From positions 96,771 through 160,770 of the forward strand of contig CAYTBN010000007.1 of the NCBI GenBank assembly GCA_964436045.1: DNA of 64,000 bases, in the 5' to 3' direction. Numbering within the stretch: position 1 is the stretch's first letter; each line of letters starts with the position of its first letter. The stretch is from CAYTBN01 sp964436045. Its GTDB lineage: Bacteria > Myxococcota_A > UBA796 > UBA9615 > CAYRNR01. Both the position numbers and the translations under genes were made by a program. Below, piece by piece: positions 44,466-53,781 of the stretch. The notes beneath the pieces were generated by a model. That model ran no database searches, was not told the DNA's origin, and saw only the letters and a program-made list of their open reading frames with translations.

Positions 44466-44482
44466 AAGAGGTCAGACCATTT
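44466..44482. promoter_or_regulatory. FadR/GntR-type operator candidate
   Basis: On the minus strand AAATGGTCTGACCTCTT matches the FadR pattern AACTGGTCNGACNNGTT at 12 of 14 specified positions. It lies about 37 bases upstream of the -35, around position -72. This is where an acyl-CoA-responsive regulator could sit to control sphingolipid entry. Confidence 0.35.
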
Positions 44483-44529
44483 AACGTCGGGGTCGACGCA
44501 AAATTACCGTGGGCGCCGCCCGGCCGGGA

Positions 44530-45813
44530 TCAGTCCACGCGCAGCTGGCGCTCCCGCGCCTCGCGGCGCACGGACGCGTTCGCCGCGTGTTCGCGCAGCC
44601 ACTGGAGCACCTCGCCAGCCTCTCCTTGCCTGCCCAGCAGGTCGAGGGCCGCGGCGGCCTCCAGCAACCAGCGCTGGACCTGGCCGTCGTCGGGGTGGGT
44701 CTGTCGCAGGGCGAGGCAGCAGTCGACGAGCTGGTGCTTGACGGTGTCGCTGGCCGTGTCCAGCTCGATCCTGCCCCGCTCGCGCAGGAGCTCGAGACCG
44801 GCGAGGGCCAGTTCTCCCTCCCCGTCGGCGGCGTGAACGGCGAGGATCGCGAGCAACAGGTCCACGGTCCACGGCTGCTCGTCACCGCCCAGCTGCTGGC
44901 GCAGATCCCGCTCATCGTCGACCCCACTGGCCCGGGCCGCGGCGAGGATCTTGACCGTCTCGTTCCACAGGGTCCGGTCGTGCTCCTTCTTGACCGGATC
45001 CAGCCGCTCGAGCAGCGAGACCGACGCGCTGGCCGCATCGTCCCGTTGTCCCTGCTGGAGGTAGGCGAAGGCGAGCAGGCAGCGCACGTCGGCCTCGCGG
45101 TCCCCGTCGGGCACGTGCCGCAGATAGCCGCGGTACGCTTCGACCGCTCCGATCCAGTCCTCCAGCTCCATCCGTCGTGCGCCCAGATCGTCCCAGGCGC
45201 TCCCGGCCAGCTCGTGCTCGGGCCAGGCCCGAACCAGAGTTGCCAGCGCCTCCTCCGCTTCCCCGGGGCGGCCGGACGCTCCGTAGGCGTGGGCGGAGGC
45301 GAGCAGCAGCGGCGGCAGCCGTTCGTGCCGGCTGTCCAGTCCGCGGAGCTCGCCGACCCGCTCCAGGAAGTCCTCGCGGTAGCCGACGTCGTCGGGGTTC
45401 GCCTGCCACAGGGCCATCGTGGCGAAGGCCTCGCCCCCCACCAGGTCGCCCTCCCGCGCGCGACCGACCCCGTGCCGGCGCAGGACCGCGTACGCCGCAC
45501 GCGCAGCGGCCGCATCACCGCCCGCGAGCAGGCACTCGGCGTGTCCGAAGCGGGCCTCGTTGGCCAGTCTGTGGTCGGGGAAGGCATCGACAAAAGCGTC
45601 GAAGGCCGCCGCCGCCTTCAGCCACGCTGGCGGCCGGTCTTTGCGAGCCGCGGCGATCTGCAGCCGCCGCGCCTCCTCGTACGTCGCCGTCGGGCTGGCG
45701 TCCGCCGCCAGCAGACAGAGGGCGAGCAGAGCGACGCAGGTCGCTGCCAGGGGCCGTGGGAACGATCGAAGGGAGGCGGGGGGCCCCGGATGTATGGTCT
45801 CGCGGCCGCTCAG
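44530..45813 (-). CDS. Exported TPR-like protein with no standard start codon
   Basis: The frame stays open from 45813 to the stop at 44530 (427 codons), and its N-terminus reads as a clear signal peptide (RPLAATCVALLALCLLAADA, then mature SPTATYEEARR). There is no ATG, GTG or TTG in the leader. The only candidates are a CTG at 45813-45811, overlapping the stop of the upstream gene as CTGA, or a rare ATA; the first normal start (GTG 45441) would remove the signal peptide and a good TPR start. The body is helical with TPR-like spacing (AFDAFVDAFPDH, ALATLVRAWPEHE, AYRGYLRHVPDGD). Function unknown, probably a periplasmic assembly scaffold. Confidence 0.6.
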   Translation of the reverse strand: MSGRETIHPGPPASLRSFPRPLAATCVALLALCLLAADASPTATYEEARRLQIAAARKDRPPAWLKAAAAFDAFVDAFPDHRLANEARFGHAECLLAGGDAAAARAAYAVLRRHGVGRAREGDLVGGEAFATMALWQANPDDVGYREDFLERVGELRGLDSRHERLPPLLLASAHAYGASGRPGEAEEALATLVRAWPEHELAGSAWDDLGARRMELEDWIGAVEAYRGYLRHVPDGDREADVRCLLAFAYLQQGQRDDAASASVSLLERLDPVKKEHDRTLWNETVKILAAARASGVDDERDLRQQLGGDEQPWTVDLLLAILAVHAADGEGELALAGLELLRERGRIELDTASDTVKHQLVDCCLALRQTHPDDGQVQRWLLEAAAALDLLGRQGEAGEVLQWLREHAANASVRREARERQLRVD

Positions 45814-46232
45814 GACAGGCCCAACTCCTGGCCGATGCGACGGACAAGCTGGGGATCGACCTGACCCCGGTACTGCTTCATCACCAGGCCCATGAACTGG
45901 CCCAGGTTGCGGGCGTCCGCGGCCAGCGGCGCGACCCGCTCGCGTGTGGCGGCCTCGTCCAGCAGGGTCGGCAGGTAGCGTTCCAGCAGCGCGATCTCGA
46001 TGCGGTAGCGGTCCACGACCGCCCCCTCGCGCATCTGCTCGATTCCCTGGCGCAGACCCTTGACGTGGCGAACGACCACGTCTCGCTCGGCTTCCTCGGA
46101 CCAGCCGCTGAAGCGCTTGTCCTTCTCCACCTCGGTGAACTTGCCGAGGATCGAGCTGAGCAGGGACCGCGTCTCCCGGTCCCCGGCCTTGAGCGCCTCG
46201 CGGGATCGCCGCTGGAGATCCTGACGGATCAC
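45810..46232 (-). CDS. GatB/YqeY domain protein
   Basis: 140 residues from GTG 46232, 4 bases after the stop of the preceding lipoprotein gene. The whole protein is the all-helical YqeY domain, related to the tail of GatB; hallmarks are LLSSILGKFTEVEKDKR, ERYLPTLLDEA and GQFMGLVMKQYRGQVDP. YqeY may affect tRNA-dependent amidation or tRNA contact, but its own role is not settled. The gene shares a 4-base overlap region with the TPR-like gene (CTGA). Confidence 0.9.
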   Translation of the reverse strand: MIRQDLQRRSREALKAGDRETRSLLSSILGKFTEVEKDKRFSGWSEEAERDVVVRHVKGLRQGIEQMREGAVVDRYRIEIALLERYLPTLLDEAATRERVAPLAADARNLGQFMGLVMKQYRGQVDPQLVRRIGQELGLS

Positions 46233-46236
46233 CGTC

Positions 46237-46752
<516 letters not shown>

Positions 46753-47000
46753 GGCGCCTCCTATTGAACTAGTGCGCGCGGCTAGCACCACGCTCCGCGC
46801 ACGATCGACCAAAGACTAGACCGGATGGCAGGTAGGTTTCCAGGTGTCGTTTCTCGCCCGGTGCTTTTTTTGACTTTATTCCGGATTGTCAGGGTTGACG
46901 GGCCGTGGTTCGCCAGGGTACGGCACAAAATCGACTCGGGCGTCAGCGGCGTTTCCGCGGGGAGGGGGCGGGCAGGCGGCCGGGCAGGGAGACAGCGACC

Positions 47001-48548
47001 ATGATCCGGATCCCCATGCGGCAACCCCGGGTGCCCCTCGCGCTCCTGTTCGCCGCCGGCCTGCTCTGCGCCAGCACCGGCTGCATCGATCAGAGCCTGA
47101 CCGTGGCCGAAGCCGATATCTCGGTCACCTGGCCCGGCGACCACGGCTATCCGGACGCCATCGCGTTCGGCACGGTCAGCGTGGGGACCTATGACGAGGT
47201 GCCGGTCACCATCACCAACTCGGGCCAGGGAGTGCTCACCGTCAGCGACGTGAGCCTCACCGACGCCTCGGACAACCTGACCCTCGAGGCCGAGGCCACC
47301 GAGCTGTCCGCGGACGAGGTGACCGTCGCCCGGGTTCGCTTCGCGCCGATGGACAACGGCGAGTGGGGCAACGCGTTGGTGGTCACCAACAGCGTCACGG
47401 AGAGCCCCATCGAGATCCCGATCACCATGAACGCGGACGGCGATCCCGTGCCGGACATCTACGCGGATCCAGACCAGCATGACTACGGCGACGTCCAGAT
47501 CTACTCGGGATCGATCCAGGAGTTCCACGTGGGCAACGCCGGCCTGATGCCGCTGGAGGTGGGACAGGTGGCGATCACGGGATGGGATCCCGACGTGTTC
47601 GCAATCACCTACGACGAGGTCTCCGAGCGAACCTTCGACGTCGGCTCGCTGCCCGGCATCCTGACCGTCGAGTTCAGCCCCGGGGCGGTGGAGCCTTACG
47701 AGGCCGACCTGGAGATCTACAGCAACGACCCGGACGAGGATCCGCTGGTGGTACCCCTGTCCGGCGACGGCTGGACGCCGGGGGGCGACGGTCCCGTCGC
47801 GGTCTGTGACGTGATCCCCAACCCCGTACATCCCATCGTCGACGTGGCCACCTGGATCGGCCACAACTCCTACGACACCAGTGGCTACATGCTCACCAGC
47901 TACAAGTGGGAGCTGGTCTCCGTGCCCGCCGGCTCGTCGGCCTGGCTCCCCCTGAGCTGCTACACCGGCAACGGCTCGACGGACTGCACCTTCACCGCCG
48001 ACTCGGTGGGCACCTACACCGCCCAGCTGACCGTCGAGAACCTCATCGGCCAGACCGGGACCTGCCAGGTCAACCTGGAGGCGATCCCGCCCGCCGGGCT
48101 GTGGGTCGAGATGTACTGGACCCTGCCCTACGACGACATGGACCTGCACATGCTGGCCCCCGGCGGCACCCTGTGGTCCGACTCCGACTGCCACTTCGGC
48201 AACTGCATCAGCGGCGGCATCTTCGGCGGCAACCTCGACTGGGGCCAGCAGGGCTACGACGGCGACGACCCCTCCCTGGACCTGGACGACATCCCCGGCA
48301 CCGGCCCCGAGAACATCAACATGGAGGATCCCGAGCCCAACGGGATGTACAAGGTCTACGTCCACGACTACAGCGGATCGAACTCGGGCGAGTGGGACGC
48401 CGACCCGAGCCAGGGCAACCACACCACCGTCAACATCTACCTCGACGCGATCCTCGTGTGGACCGACACGCGGGCCATCTCCGGCGACGGCAACGAGGTC
48501 CCCTTCTGCGAGATCGATTGGGCCAGCCAGACGGTCACGGATCTCTAG
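47001..48548 (+). CDS. Lipoprotein with ASH-like domains and YfaP/DUF2135-like C-terminus
   Basis: 515 residues from ATG 47001, after a GGGAG-like site. Lipobox STGC (Cys about 28). Two choice-of-anchor-D/ASH-like domains (about 45-135 and 145-255, each ending in EIYSNDPDEDP or similar) are followed by a PKD/Ig-like segment and a C-terminal domain with DMDLHMLAPGG, a DDP-LDLDD-GTGPENI stretch and MYKVYVHDYSGS; the last resembles YfaP/DUF2135 domains. Probably a surface adhesin or sensor. The divergent gap 46753-47000 (248 bases) holds A/T-rich stretches but no convincing promoter. Confidence 0.7.
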   Translation: MIRIPMRQPRVPLALLFAAGLLCASTGCIDQSLTVAEADISVTWPGDHGYPDAIAFGTVSVGTYDEVPVTITNSGQGVLTVSDVSLTDASDNLTLEAEATELSADEVTVARVRFAPMDNGEWGNALVVTNSVTESPIEIPITMNADGDPVPDIYADPDQHDYGDVQIYSGSIQEFHVGNAGLMPLEVGQVAITGWDPDVFAITYDEVSERTFDVGSLPGILTVEFSPGAVEPYEADLEIYSNDPDEDPLVVPLSGDGWTPGGDGPVAVCDVIPNPVHPIVDVATWIGHNSYDTSGYMLTSYKWELVSVPAGSSAWLPLSCYTGNGSTDCTFTADSVGTYTAQLTVENLIGQTGTCQVNLEAIPPAGLWVEMYWTLPYDDMDLHMLAPGGTLWSDSDCHFGNCISGGIFGGNLDWGQQGYDGDDPSLDLDDIPGTGPENINMEDPEPNGMYKVYVHDYSGSNSGEWDADPSQGNHTTVNIYLDAILVWTDTRAISGDGNEVPFCEIDWASQTVTDL

Positions 48549-48549
48549 A

Positions 48550-48822
48550 TCAGTCTTCGTCCAGTTCCACGAGACAGGTGCCATCGATGCAGGCGGCGTG
48601 GACTGCGTCGGTGCCGAAGTCGCCCGCGCAGGTGGTGGCGAAACACTCCTGGGTGCCGCAGGCAGGGGGCGTCTCGTCCACGTGGATCGCCATGCAGTCG
48701 CAGCAGCCGTTGACCAGCTGACAGTCGTCGGCGTCGCCGCAGTCGGTGTCGAGGACCCGGTCGCAGCCGGCCAGGGTGACGATCAGCAACAGGGCGGACA
48801 GCGGACAGACGATCCGGCGCAT
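48550..48822 (-). CDS. Small Cys-rich lipoprotein
   Basis: 90 residues from ATG 48822. Lipobox LAGC (Cys20). The mature part has ten further Cys (CGDADDCQLVNGCCDCMA, then ACGTQECFATTCAG), enough for a disulphide-locked domain or metal binding. Very acidic at the end. No family recognised. It converges on the ASH-domain lipoprotein with one base between the stops. Confidence 0.7.
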   Translation of the reverse strand: MRRIVCPLSALLLIVTLAGCDRVLDTDCGDADDCQLVNGCCDCMAIHVDETPPACGTQECFATTCAGDFGTDAVHAACIDGTCLVELDED

Positions 48823-48946
48823 GGTGGGCTCCCCCGCGTTCTTGGACAGACGTTACCAGAGGCCGCCCCCGCAGCGAATCATTGCCGACGGCCGCCCTTC
48901 CGGGAGACAATGTGCACGGGGGAACGGCGATGAACGTATCCCGACC

Positions 48947-49903
48947 TTGGCGATTCGGGGGGCTGACCGGGGGTGTCGTTTCGCAAGAAGCGCCCTGTTC
49001 GGCCTGTGCCTGCTGCTCGGGTCGCCAGGATGCGGCGACGGCGACCAGGACACCGAGGCAGAGGCCACCGCCCCGGTGGCGATGGCCGGCATCCGGACCG
49101 TCGACGCCGCGGGTGCGGCGGTGGTGGCCCCCTATGCCGAGTTGCCGATGCTCGGAGCGATCCGGCTGGACGGAACCGAGTCCCACGATCCCCTGGAGCC
49201 CGCCCGGGGCTACGCCCACCTGGAGTTCGACTGGCGGATCCTCTCCACGCCGATGGGCAGCCTGTCTGAGCTGGAGTTCACCGGCGCCGACGGGGCGGGT
49301 GGAGCGGCGACCCCCTTGTTCCTGCCCGACGTCGCCGGCCCCTACCGGTTCCAGCTGACGGTCACGAACCCCGACGTCGGCCTCACCAGCGAGCCGGCCG
49401 AGGTCGAGCTGTTCGCGCAGGCCCTGACGGACCTGGAGATCGACCTCTACTGGGCCACCGTGGGTACCGACGTGGACATCCACCTGCTGGGCCCGGGCGG
49501 TGACTACTGGACCGACGGCGACTGTTTCTTCGCCAACCCGAACCCGAACTGGGGCAATCCCGGCGACGGCGCGGACGACCCGACCCTGGTGGCTGACGAC
49601 GACTCGGGCGGTACCCGGATCAACCCGGGGAACGAGCGGATCGAGCTGCAGCGGCCGCCGTGGGGCCAGTACCACGTGGTGGTGGTCTTCCACTCGGACC
49701 ACCACACCGGGTACTCCGTCGTTCCGTGGATCGAGGTTTCCGTGGCGGGCGAAGAGCTGGCCGGGCGGGTGGAGGCGCCCGGGGCGCTCGTGGAGGGGGA
49801 TGCCTGGGTGGTCGCCGAGATCGACTGGCCGGACATGGATGTGAGGGTGCTCGACGAGCTGACGACCCACGAAGACCTCGGCGGACCGCCGACCAACCAA
49901 TAG
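48947..49903 (+). CDS. Lipoprotein with YfaP/DUF2135-like domain (start uncertain, possible frameshift)
   Basis: About 318 residues. The signal peptide (FARSALFGLCLLLGSPGC) is in the frame of the body, whose only nearby start is a TTG at 48947 with no ribosome site. An ATG at 48930 has a good GGGGGAAC site but lies in another frame and runs into the same signal region; one extra G in the GGGGGG or GGGGG runs at 48957-48977 would join the two. The rest is beta-rich, with LTVTNPDVGLTSEPAEVEL and a C-terminal DLHLLGPGG/FFANPNPNWGNPG/ERIELQRPPWGQYHV domain. It repeats the domain of the gene at 47001. Confidence 0.6.
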   Translation: MAIRGADRGCRFARSALFGLCLLLGSPGCGDGDQDTEAEATAPVAMAGIRTVDAAGAAVVAPYAELPMLGAIRLDGTESHDPLEPARGYAHLEFDWRILSTPMGSLSELEFTGADGAGGAATPLFLPDVAGPYRFQLTVTNPDVGLTSEPAEVELFAQALTDLEIDLYWATVGTDVDIHLLGPGGDYWTDGDCFFANPNPNWGNPGDGADDPTLVADDDSGGTRINPGNERIELQRPPWGQYHVVVVFHSDHHTGYSVVPWIEVSVAGEELAGRVEAPGALVEGDAWVVAEIDWPDMDVRVLDELTTHEDLGGPPTNQ

Positions 49904-49985
49904 CAGCTTCGGTCGCTGGCCCGGCTTTCGTCGGTGCCGGACCACCCCCGACCTGTCATCCTGGCGTGATGGAGCGGAGGACCAG

Positions 49986-50123
49986 ATGAAGCTAGAAGAG
50001 CATCCCACCGTCCGGAGGTATCGCGCCCGGGAGGCATCCGAGGCCGAGACCGAGGCCGAGTTCAGGATCCCCGGGTCTCTCCCAGCGCGTCCCGCAGCCC
50101 GTCCCCCACCAGGTTCACGCTGA
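49986..50123 (+). CDS. 45-residue orphan reading frame with strong ribosome site
   Basis: ATG 49986 follows GGAGCGGAGGACCAG, an excellent site. The peptide begins MKLEEHPTVRRYRAREASE and runs into the antisense of the permease gene, with a stop at 50121-50123. The first 30 residues look like the N-terminus of a real protein, the rest does not. It may be a small protein or the head of a gene cut off by a rearrangement. I cannot assign it. Confidence 0.3.
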   Translation: MKLEEHPTVRRYRAREASEAETEAEFRIPGSLPARPAARPPPGSR

Positions 50124-50928
50124 CCACCGCCAGGACGATCGCCAGGCCGGGGAAGGCGGCGATCCAGGGGGCGTCGCGCAGGTGGGCACGGCCCTCCTCG
50201 ACCATGGAGCCCCAGGCGGCGACCGGGGGGGGGACGCCGAGGCCGAGGAAGCTGAGGCCGGCCTCGATCAGGATCGTGTGGCCGACCATGAGGGTGGCGG
50301 AGATCAGGACCGGGGCGGCGGCGTTCGGCAGCAGGTGCCGAAGCACCACCCTGGGGGCGGACAGGCCGGCGGCGCGGGCAGCGAGGATGAACTCGCGCTC
50401 CCGAAGGCTCAGAACCTGGCCCCGGACCAGGCGGGCCACGTCCATCCAGCCGGTCAGGGCCAGCACGGCCACCACCAGATAGATGTTGCGCTGCTCGAGC
50501 AGGGCCAGCAGCAGCAACAGCAACACCAGCCGGGGGAAGGCCATCATCACGTCGACGCCCCGCATCAGAACGCCGTCCAGCCAGCGCCCACCGTAGCCGG
50601 CCACTGCCCCGACCGCGGTGCCGACCAGCGCCGCGATGGTCGCCGCCAGCAGGCCGATGGTCAGCGAGATGCGGGCGCCGTGGAGCACCCGGCTCAACAC
50701 GTCGCGGGCGTAGAAGTCGGTGCCCATCGGGTGGGCCCAGGACGGGGGCTTCAGGCCGTTGGCCACCACCCCCAGTTGTTCGTGGGGCTCGTAAGGTGCC
50801 AGCAGGGGAGCCAGCGCCATCGCCGCGTACAGCAGGACCAGGCAGAACAGCCCGCCGACGGCCAGGCGGTTGCGGCGGAAGCGGCGCCACGCGCGGGCCA
50901 CGGGGCTGGATGGGGCGAGCGCGGTCAT
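50062..50928 (-). CDS. Oligopeptide/dipeptide ABC transporter permease (DppC-like)
   Basis: 288 residues from ATG 50928, whose ATGA overlaps the stop of the partner permease. N-terminal OppC_N segment, then the BPD_transp_1 fold with six transmembrane segments and the EAA loop (AARAAGLSAPRVVLRHLLPN) that docks on the ATPase. Inner-membrane importer subunit for peptides or similar solutes such as Ni or sugars. Confidence 0.92.
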   Translation of the reverse strand: MTALAPSSPVARAWRRFRRNRLAVGGLFCLVLLYAAMALAPLLAPYEPHEQLGVVANGLKPPSWAHPMGTDFYARDVLSRVLHGARISLTIGLLAATIAALVGTAVGAVAGYGGRWLDGVLMRGVDVMMAFPRLVLLLLLLALLEQRNIYLVVAVLALTGWMDVARLVRGQVLSLREREFILAARAAGLSAPRVVLRHLLPNAAAPVLISATLMVGHTILIEAGLSFLGLGVPPPVAAWGSMVEEGRAHLRDAPWIAAFPGLAIVLAVVSVNLVGDGLRDALGETRGS

Positions 50929-51890
50929 GTGAGCCGCACCCGCGGATCGACGCTGGCGTAGAGCAGATCCGCCAGCAGGTTTCCCAGCACAACCGCCAGG
51001 GTGTAGAGCACCGCACAGCCCAGCACGAGCGGGAAGTCCTGGCCGTCGATGGCGCTGTACATCAACAGCCCCATCCCCGGCCAGGCGAAGATCGTCTCGA
51101 TCAACACCGAACCCCCCAGCAGGAACGGGAGGTACAGGCCCAGCAGGGTGACCAGCGGCAGCGCGGCGTTGCGCAGGGCATGCCCCAGCACGACGCGGGC
51201 CGGCGACAAGCCACGGGCCCGGGCGGCGCGTACGTAGTCCTGGGCGAGTGCCTCGATCATCGCCGCACGCACGTACCGCGCGATCCCCGCTGCCGGGGCG
51301 ACCCCCAGGGCGATTGCCGGCAGGATCAGGTGGCTCAGGCGGTCCCACAGCCGGCCGTACCAGGGCAAGAAATCGTGGTCCCAGGCGACGACGCCGGTGG
51401 CGGGCAGGACGGGCCAGGCGTAGGCGAACGCCAGGATCAACATCAGCGCCAACCAGAAGCCGGGCACCGAGTACAGGGCCAGCGAGCCGACGGTCAAGCC
51501 GGCGTCCAGGGCGGTGCCGCGCCGCAGCGCCGACACCACCCCCAGCCCGATCCCCAGTCCGAACACCAGCACGAGGGACGTGCCGCACAGCACGATCGTG
51601 TTGGGGATCGCCTCGCCCAGGATGGTCAGCACCGGGCGGCCCTGGGCAAAGGAGTGGCCGAAGTCCAGGCGCACCAGGGACCCGAGCCAGCGCAGGTACT
51701 GGATCCCGAGGGGTCGATCCAGACCCAGGTTGTGGGACATCGCGTCCCGCACGTCGGTGGGAAACCGGGGATCGAGGAACCGATCCGCCGGGTCTCCGGG
51801 CGCTGCGTGCAGCGCGAAGAACAGCAGGGTGCAGACCCCCAGGATGGTCGGGATCGCCAGCAGCAGGCGGCGGCCGGCGTAGCTCAGCAT
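50925..51890 (-). CDS. Oligopeptide/dipeptide ABC transporter permease (DppB-like)
   Basis: 321 residues from ATG 51890, 19 bases after the substrate-binding gene. MLSYAGRRLLLAIPTILGV start, first helix, a large outer loop with HNLGLDRPL, then five further helices and the EAA loop YVRAARARGLSPARVVLGHALRN. Typical for DppB/OppB/NikB. Forms the heterodimeric channel with the downstream permease. Confidence 0.93.
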   Translation of the reverse strand: MLSYAGRRLLLAIPTILGVCTLLFFALHAAPGDPADRFLDPRFPTDVRDAMSHNLGLDRPLGIQYLRWLGSLVRLDFGHSFAQGRPVLTILGEAIPNTIVLCGTSLVLVFGLGIGLGVVSALRRGTALDAGLTVGSLALYSVPGFWLALMLILAFAYAWPVLPATGVVAWDHDFLPWYGRLWDRLSHLILPAIALGVAPAAGIARYVRAAMIEALAQDYVRAARARGLSPARVVLGHALRNAALPLVTLLGLYLPFLLGGSVLIETIFAWPGMGLLMYSAIDGQDFPLVLGCAVLYTLAVVLGNLLADLLYASVDPRVRLT

Positions 51891-51909
51891 CGACGCGGAT
51901 CCGTGCCGG

Positions 51910-53592
51910 TCACGGGCGCCGCCTGGATTCGGTCGGCACCCACCAGCGGTGCAGGTCGGTGAACAGCCACAGGGTGTCAACGCCCACGTCGGCGAACCGC
52001 TCGTGGATCGCCACCAGCTCGTCCCGCCAGTACAGGAAGCACGCCGGCTGAGCGGCGTGGATCAGGGCCTGCAGCTCCCGCCACCGGCGGGCGGACTCGG
52101 CGGGATCGGTCGACGCCAGCCCCTGTTCGATCAGGGCGTCGGCCTCGGCGCTGCTGTAGCCGGAGAAGTTGTAGATCCCATCGCTCTTCCACAGCCGGGA
52201 GGGGTCGACCACCAGGGCGGCGCCCCACCCGGTGAGCGCGGCCTCGAACTCGCCGCTCTTCAGGCGGTCGAAGAAGGTGTTGCCCTCGTGGGTCGCCAGG
52301 GTGACGTCGATCCCGGCCCGGCGCAGCTGCTCCTGGACGATCACCTGGGCCTGGACCCGGCGCGGATTCGAACCGTTCGTCTCCAGGGTGAACGCAAACC
52401 TGCGCCCCTCCCGGTCCAGCCAGCCGTCGCCGTCGCTGTCGGTCCAGCCCGCGTCGGCGAACAGGGCCGCTGCCGCTGCCGTGTCGTGGGGAACGGGCGT
52501 GGTCGCCTCGTCCCGCAGATCGCACAGCTCCGGGGTGATGGTGCCGACCGCCCTTGTGCCGAAGCGCCGGTCGCCGGCCCGCAGCAGCGCGTCGATCAGC
52601 TCATCAGCGTCGACCGCGTGGGCGAGTGCCCGCCGCACCCGCTCGTCAGCGAAGCGCTCGTCCCGCAGGTTCCAGGCGATGTAATCCAGGTAGCGATGCC
52701 CCCGGGGGATGATCCGGATCTCCGGGCGCTCCCGGGACAGGCGCTCGGCGTCGGCCACCTGCAGCCCGGGCAGCAGATCCACCTCACCCCGCTCCAGCTC
52801 GATCAGGCGGGTAGAGTACTCGGGGATCACCCGGAACTCCACCCGGTCCAGCAGCGGCGGCGTCACCGCGGTGGTGTCCCGCTCGAGCAGCAGCCGCTGG
52901 CCCCGCTCCCAGCGGTCGAAGCGGAAGGGGCCCGCGGTGACCGGCGAGGAGCCGAAGGGGGCGGCCCGGAGCTCGTCGCGGGGCACGTCGGCCAGGGCGT
53001 GCTGGGGCACGATCGGGCAGCCGCCCACGTGGGAGAGCATGGTGTCGGGATCGTAGTGGCGGGCGAAATGGACCACGACGGTGTGCGGATCCGGCGTCTC
53101 GACGGGAGTCTCGGGGCGCAGGTGCTCCAGGTAGGACCCGTAGCCGCTGGCGACCGTCGGATCCCGGATCAGCTCGAGGGTGAAGCGTACGTCGTCGGCG
53201 TCCACGGCCTCGCCGTCGGACCAGCGGACGTCGTCGCGCAGCTGGAGGGTCAGGGTCAGGCCGTCGTCGCTCCACGACCACTGGCGGGCCAGACCGGGCT
53301 CGTAGCTACAGCGGCAGTCGAAGCGCGGCGTGACCAGGAGCGGGTAGAGGAAGTCGAGGATCTGGCCGCTGAGGTCGGAGCTGGCGACCACCGGGTTCAG
53401 GGTGTCGACGTCGGCTCCGTAGGCCACCACCAGCGCGCCGCCCTGGACCGGCTCGGGCACGGCGACCGTGGGCGGCGGCGTCTCACCGCCGTCGGGTGGC
53501 GCAGTACGCTCGCCGCCGCACCCGGCGACGGACAGCGTCAAGAGCGCCCAGGCCACTCCTTTCACCTGTGATTCCAGCGAGTTGAACGCCAT
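51910..53592 (-). CDS. Peptide ABC transporter substrate-binding lipoprotein (SBP family 5)
   Basis: 560 residues from ATG 53592. Lipobox VAGC (Cys about 25) and a Pro/Glu linker. The SBP_bac_5 fold is shown by LARQWSWSDDGLTLTLQLRDDVRWSDGEA, GPFRFDRWERGQRLLLERD and LNYD-like IAWNLRDERFADERVRRALAHAVDAD segments. The family binds peptides, nickel or sugars; a CRC pair near residue 94 is unusual. It has its own promoter upstream (53605-53634), with a leader of only five to six bases. Confidence 0.92.
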   Translation of the reverse strand: MAFNSLESQVKGVAWALLTLSVAGCGGERTAPPDGGETPPPTVAVPEPVQGGALVVAYGADVDTLNPVVASSDLSGQILDFLYPLLVTPRFDCRCSYEPGLARQWSWSDDGLTLTLQLRDDVRWSDGEAVDADDVRFTLELIRDPTVASGYGSYLEHLRPETPVETPDPHTVVVHFARHYDPDTMLSHVGGCPIVPQHALADVPRDELRAAPFGSSPVTAGPFRFDRWERGQRLLLERDTTAVTPPLLDRVEFRVIPEYSTRLIELERGEVDLLPGLQVADAERLSRERPEIRIIPRGHRYLDYIAWNLRDERFADERVRRALAHAVDADELIDALLRAGDRRFGTRAVGTITPELCDLRDEATTPVPHDTAAAAALFADAGWTDSDGDGWLDREGRRFAFTLETNGSNPRRVQAQVIVQEQLRRAGIDVTLATHEGNTFFDRLKSGEFEAALTGWGAALVVDPSRLWKSDGIYNFSGYSSAEADALIEQGLASTDPAESARRWRELQALIHAAQPACFLYWRDELVAIHERFADVGVDTLWLFTDLHRWWVPTESRRRP

Positions 53593-53604
53593 TTTCCAGA
53601 TCAC

Positions 53605-53634
53605 AGTATCGGGGGGCGCCTCGGACCCGGTCAA
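53605..53634 (-). promoter_or_regulatory. Sigma70 promoter of the substrate-binding gene
   Basis: TTGACC (53634-53629), 18-base spacer, GATACT (53610-53605) on the minus strand. Transcription would start about 6 bases before the ATG, so the message is almost leaderless. Confidence 0.5.
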
Positions 53635-53686
53635 GGAGCGGGGGGCGGGAAGACGAAGATGTCCGCCCGCAGAGCCAGAACGAGAA

Positions 53687-53714
53687 GGGGGCGACACCCG
53701 GTGGGTGCCGCCCC
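53687..53714 (-). terminator. Hairpin after the MYXO-CTERM gene
   Basis: A long inverted repeat (GGGGCG-A-CACCC, loop GGT, GGGTG-C-CGCCCC) with one mismatch, flanked on the minus strand by CTTCTCGTTCT, a loose T-tract. It lies 67 bases after the stop of the minus-strand gene ending at 53782. Confidence 0.5.
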
Positions 53715-53781
53715 TTTGCTCTTCGCTCGCAACTACGTTCGCTTCTGCTTCCGCGTCAGCTCTGTTTCGTTCCGCTCTGCC

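Noticed and set aside
46782..48584. 600-codon minus-strand open frame
   Set aside because: Antisense to the ASH-domain lipoprotein, Val/Asp/Gly-rich and without motifs or a ribosome site.
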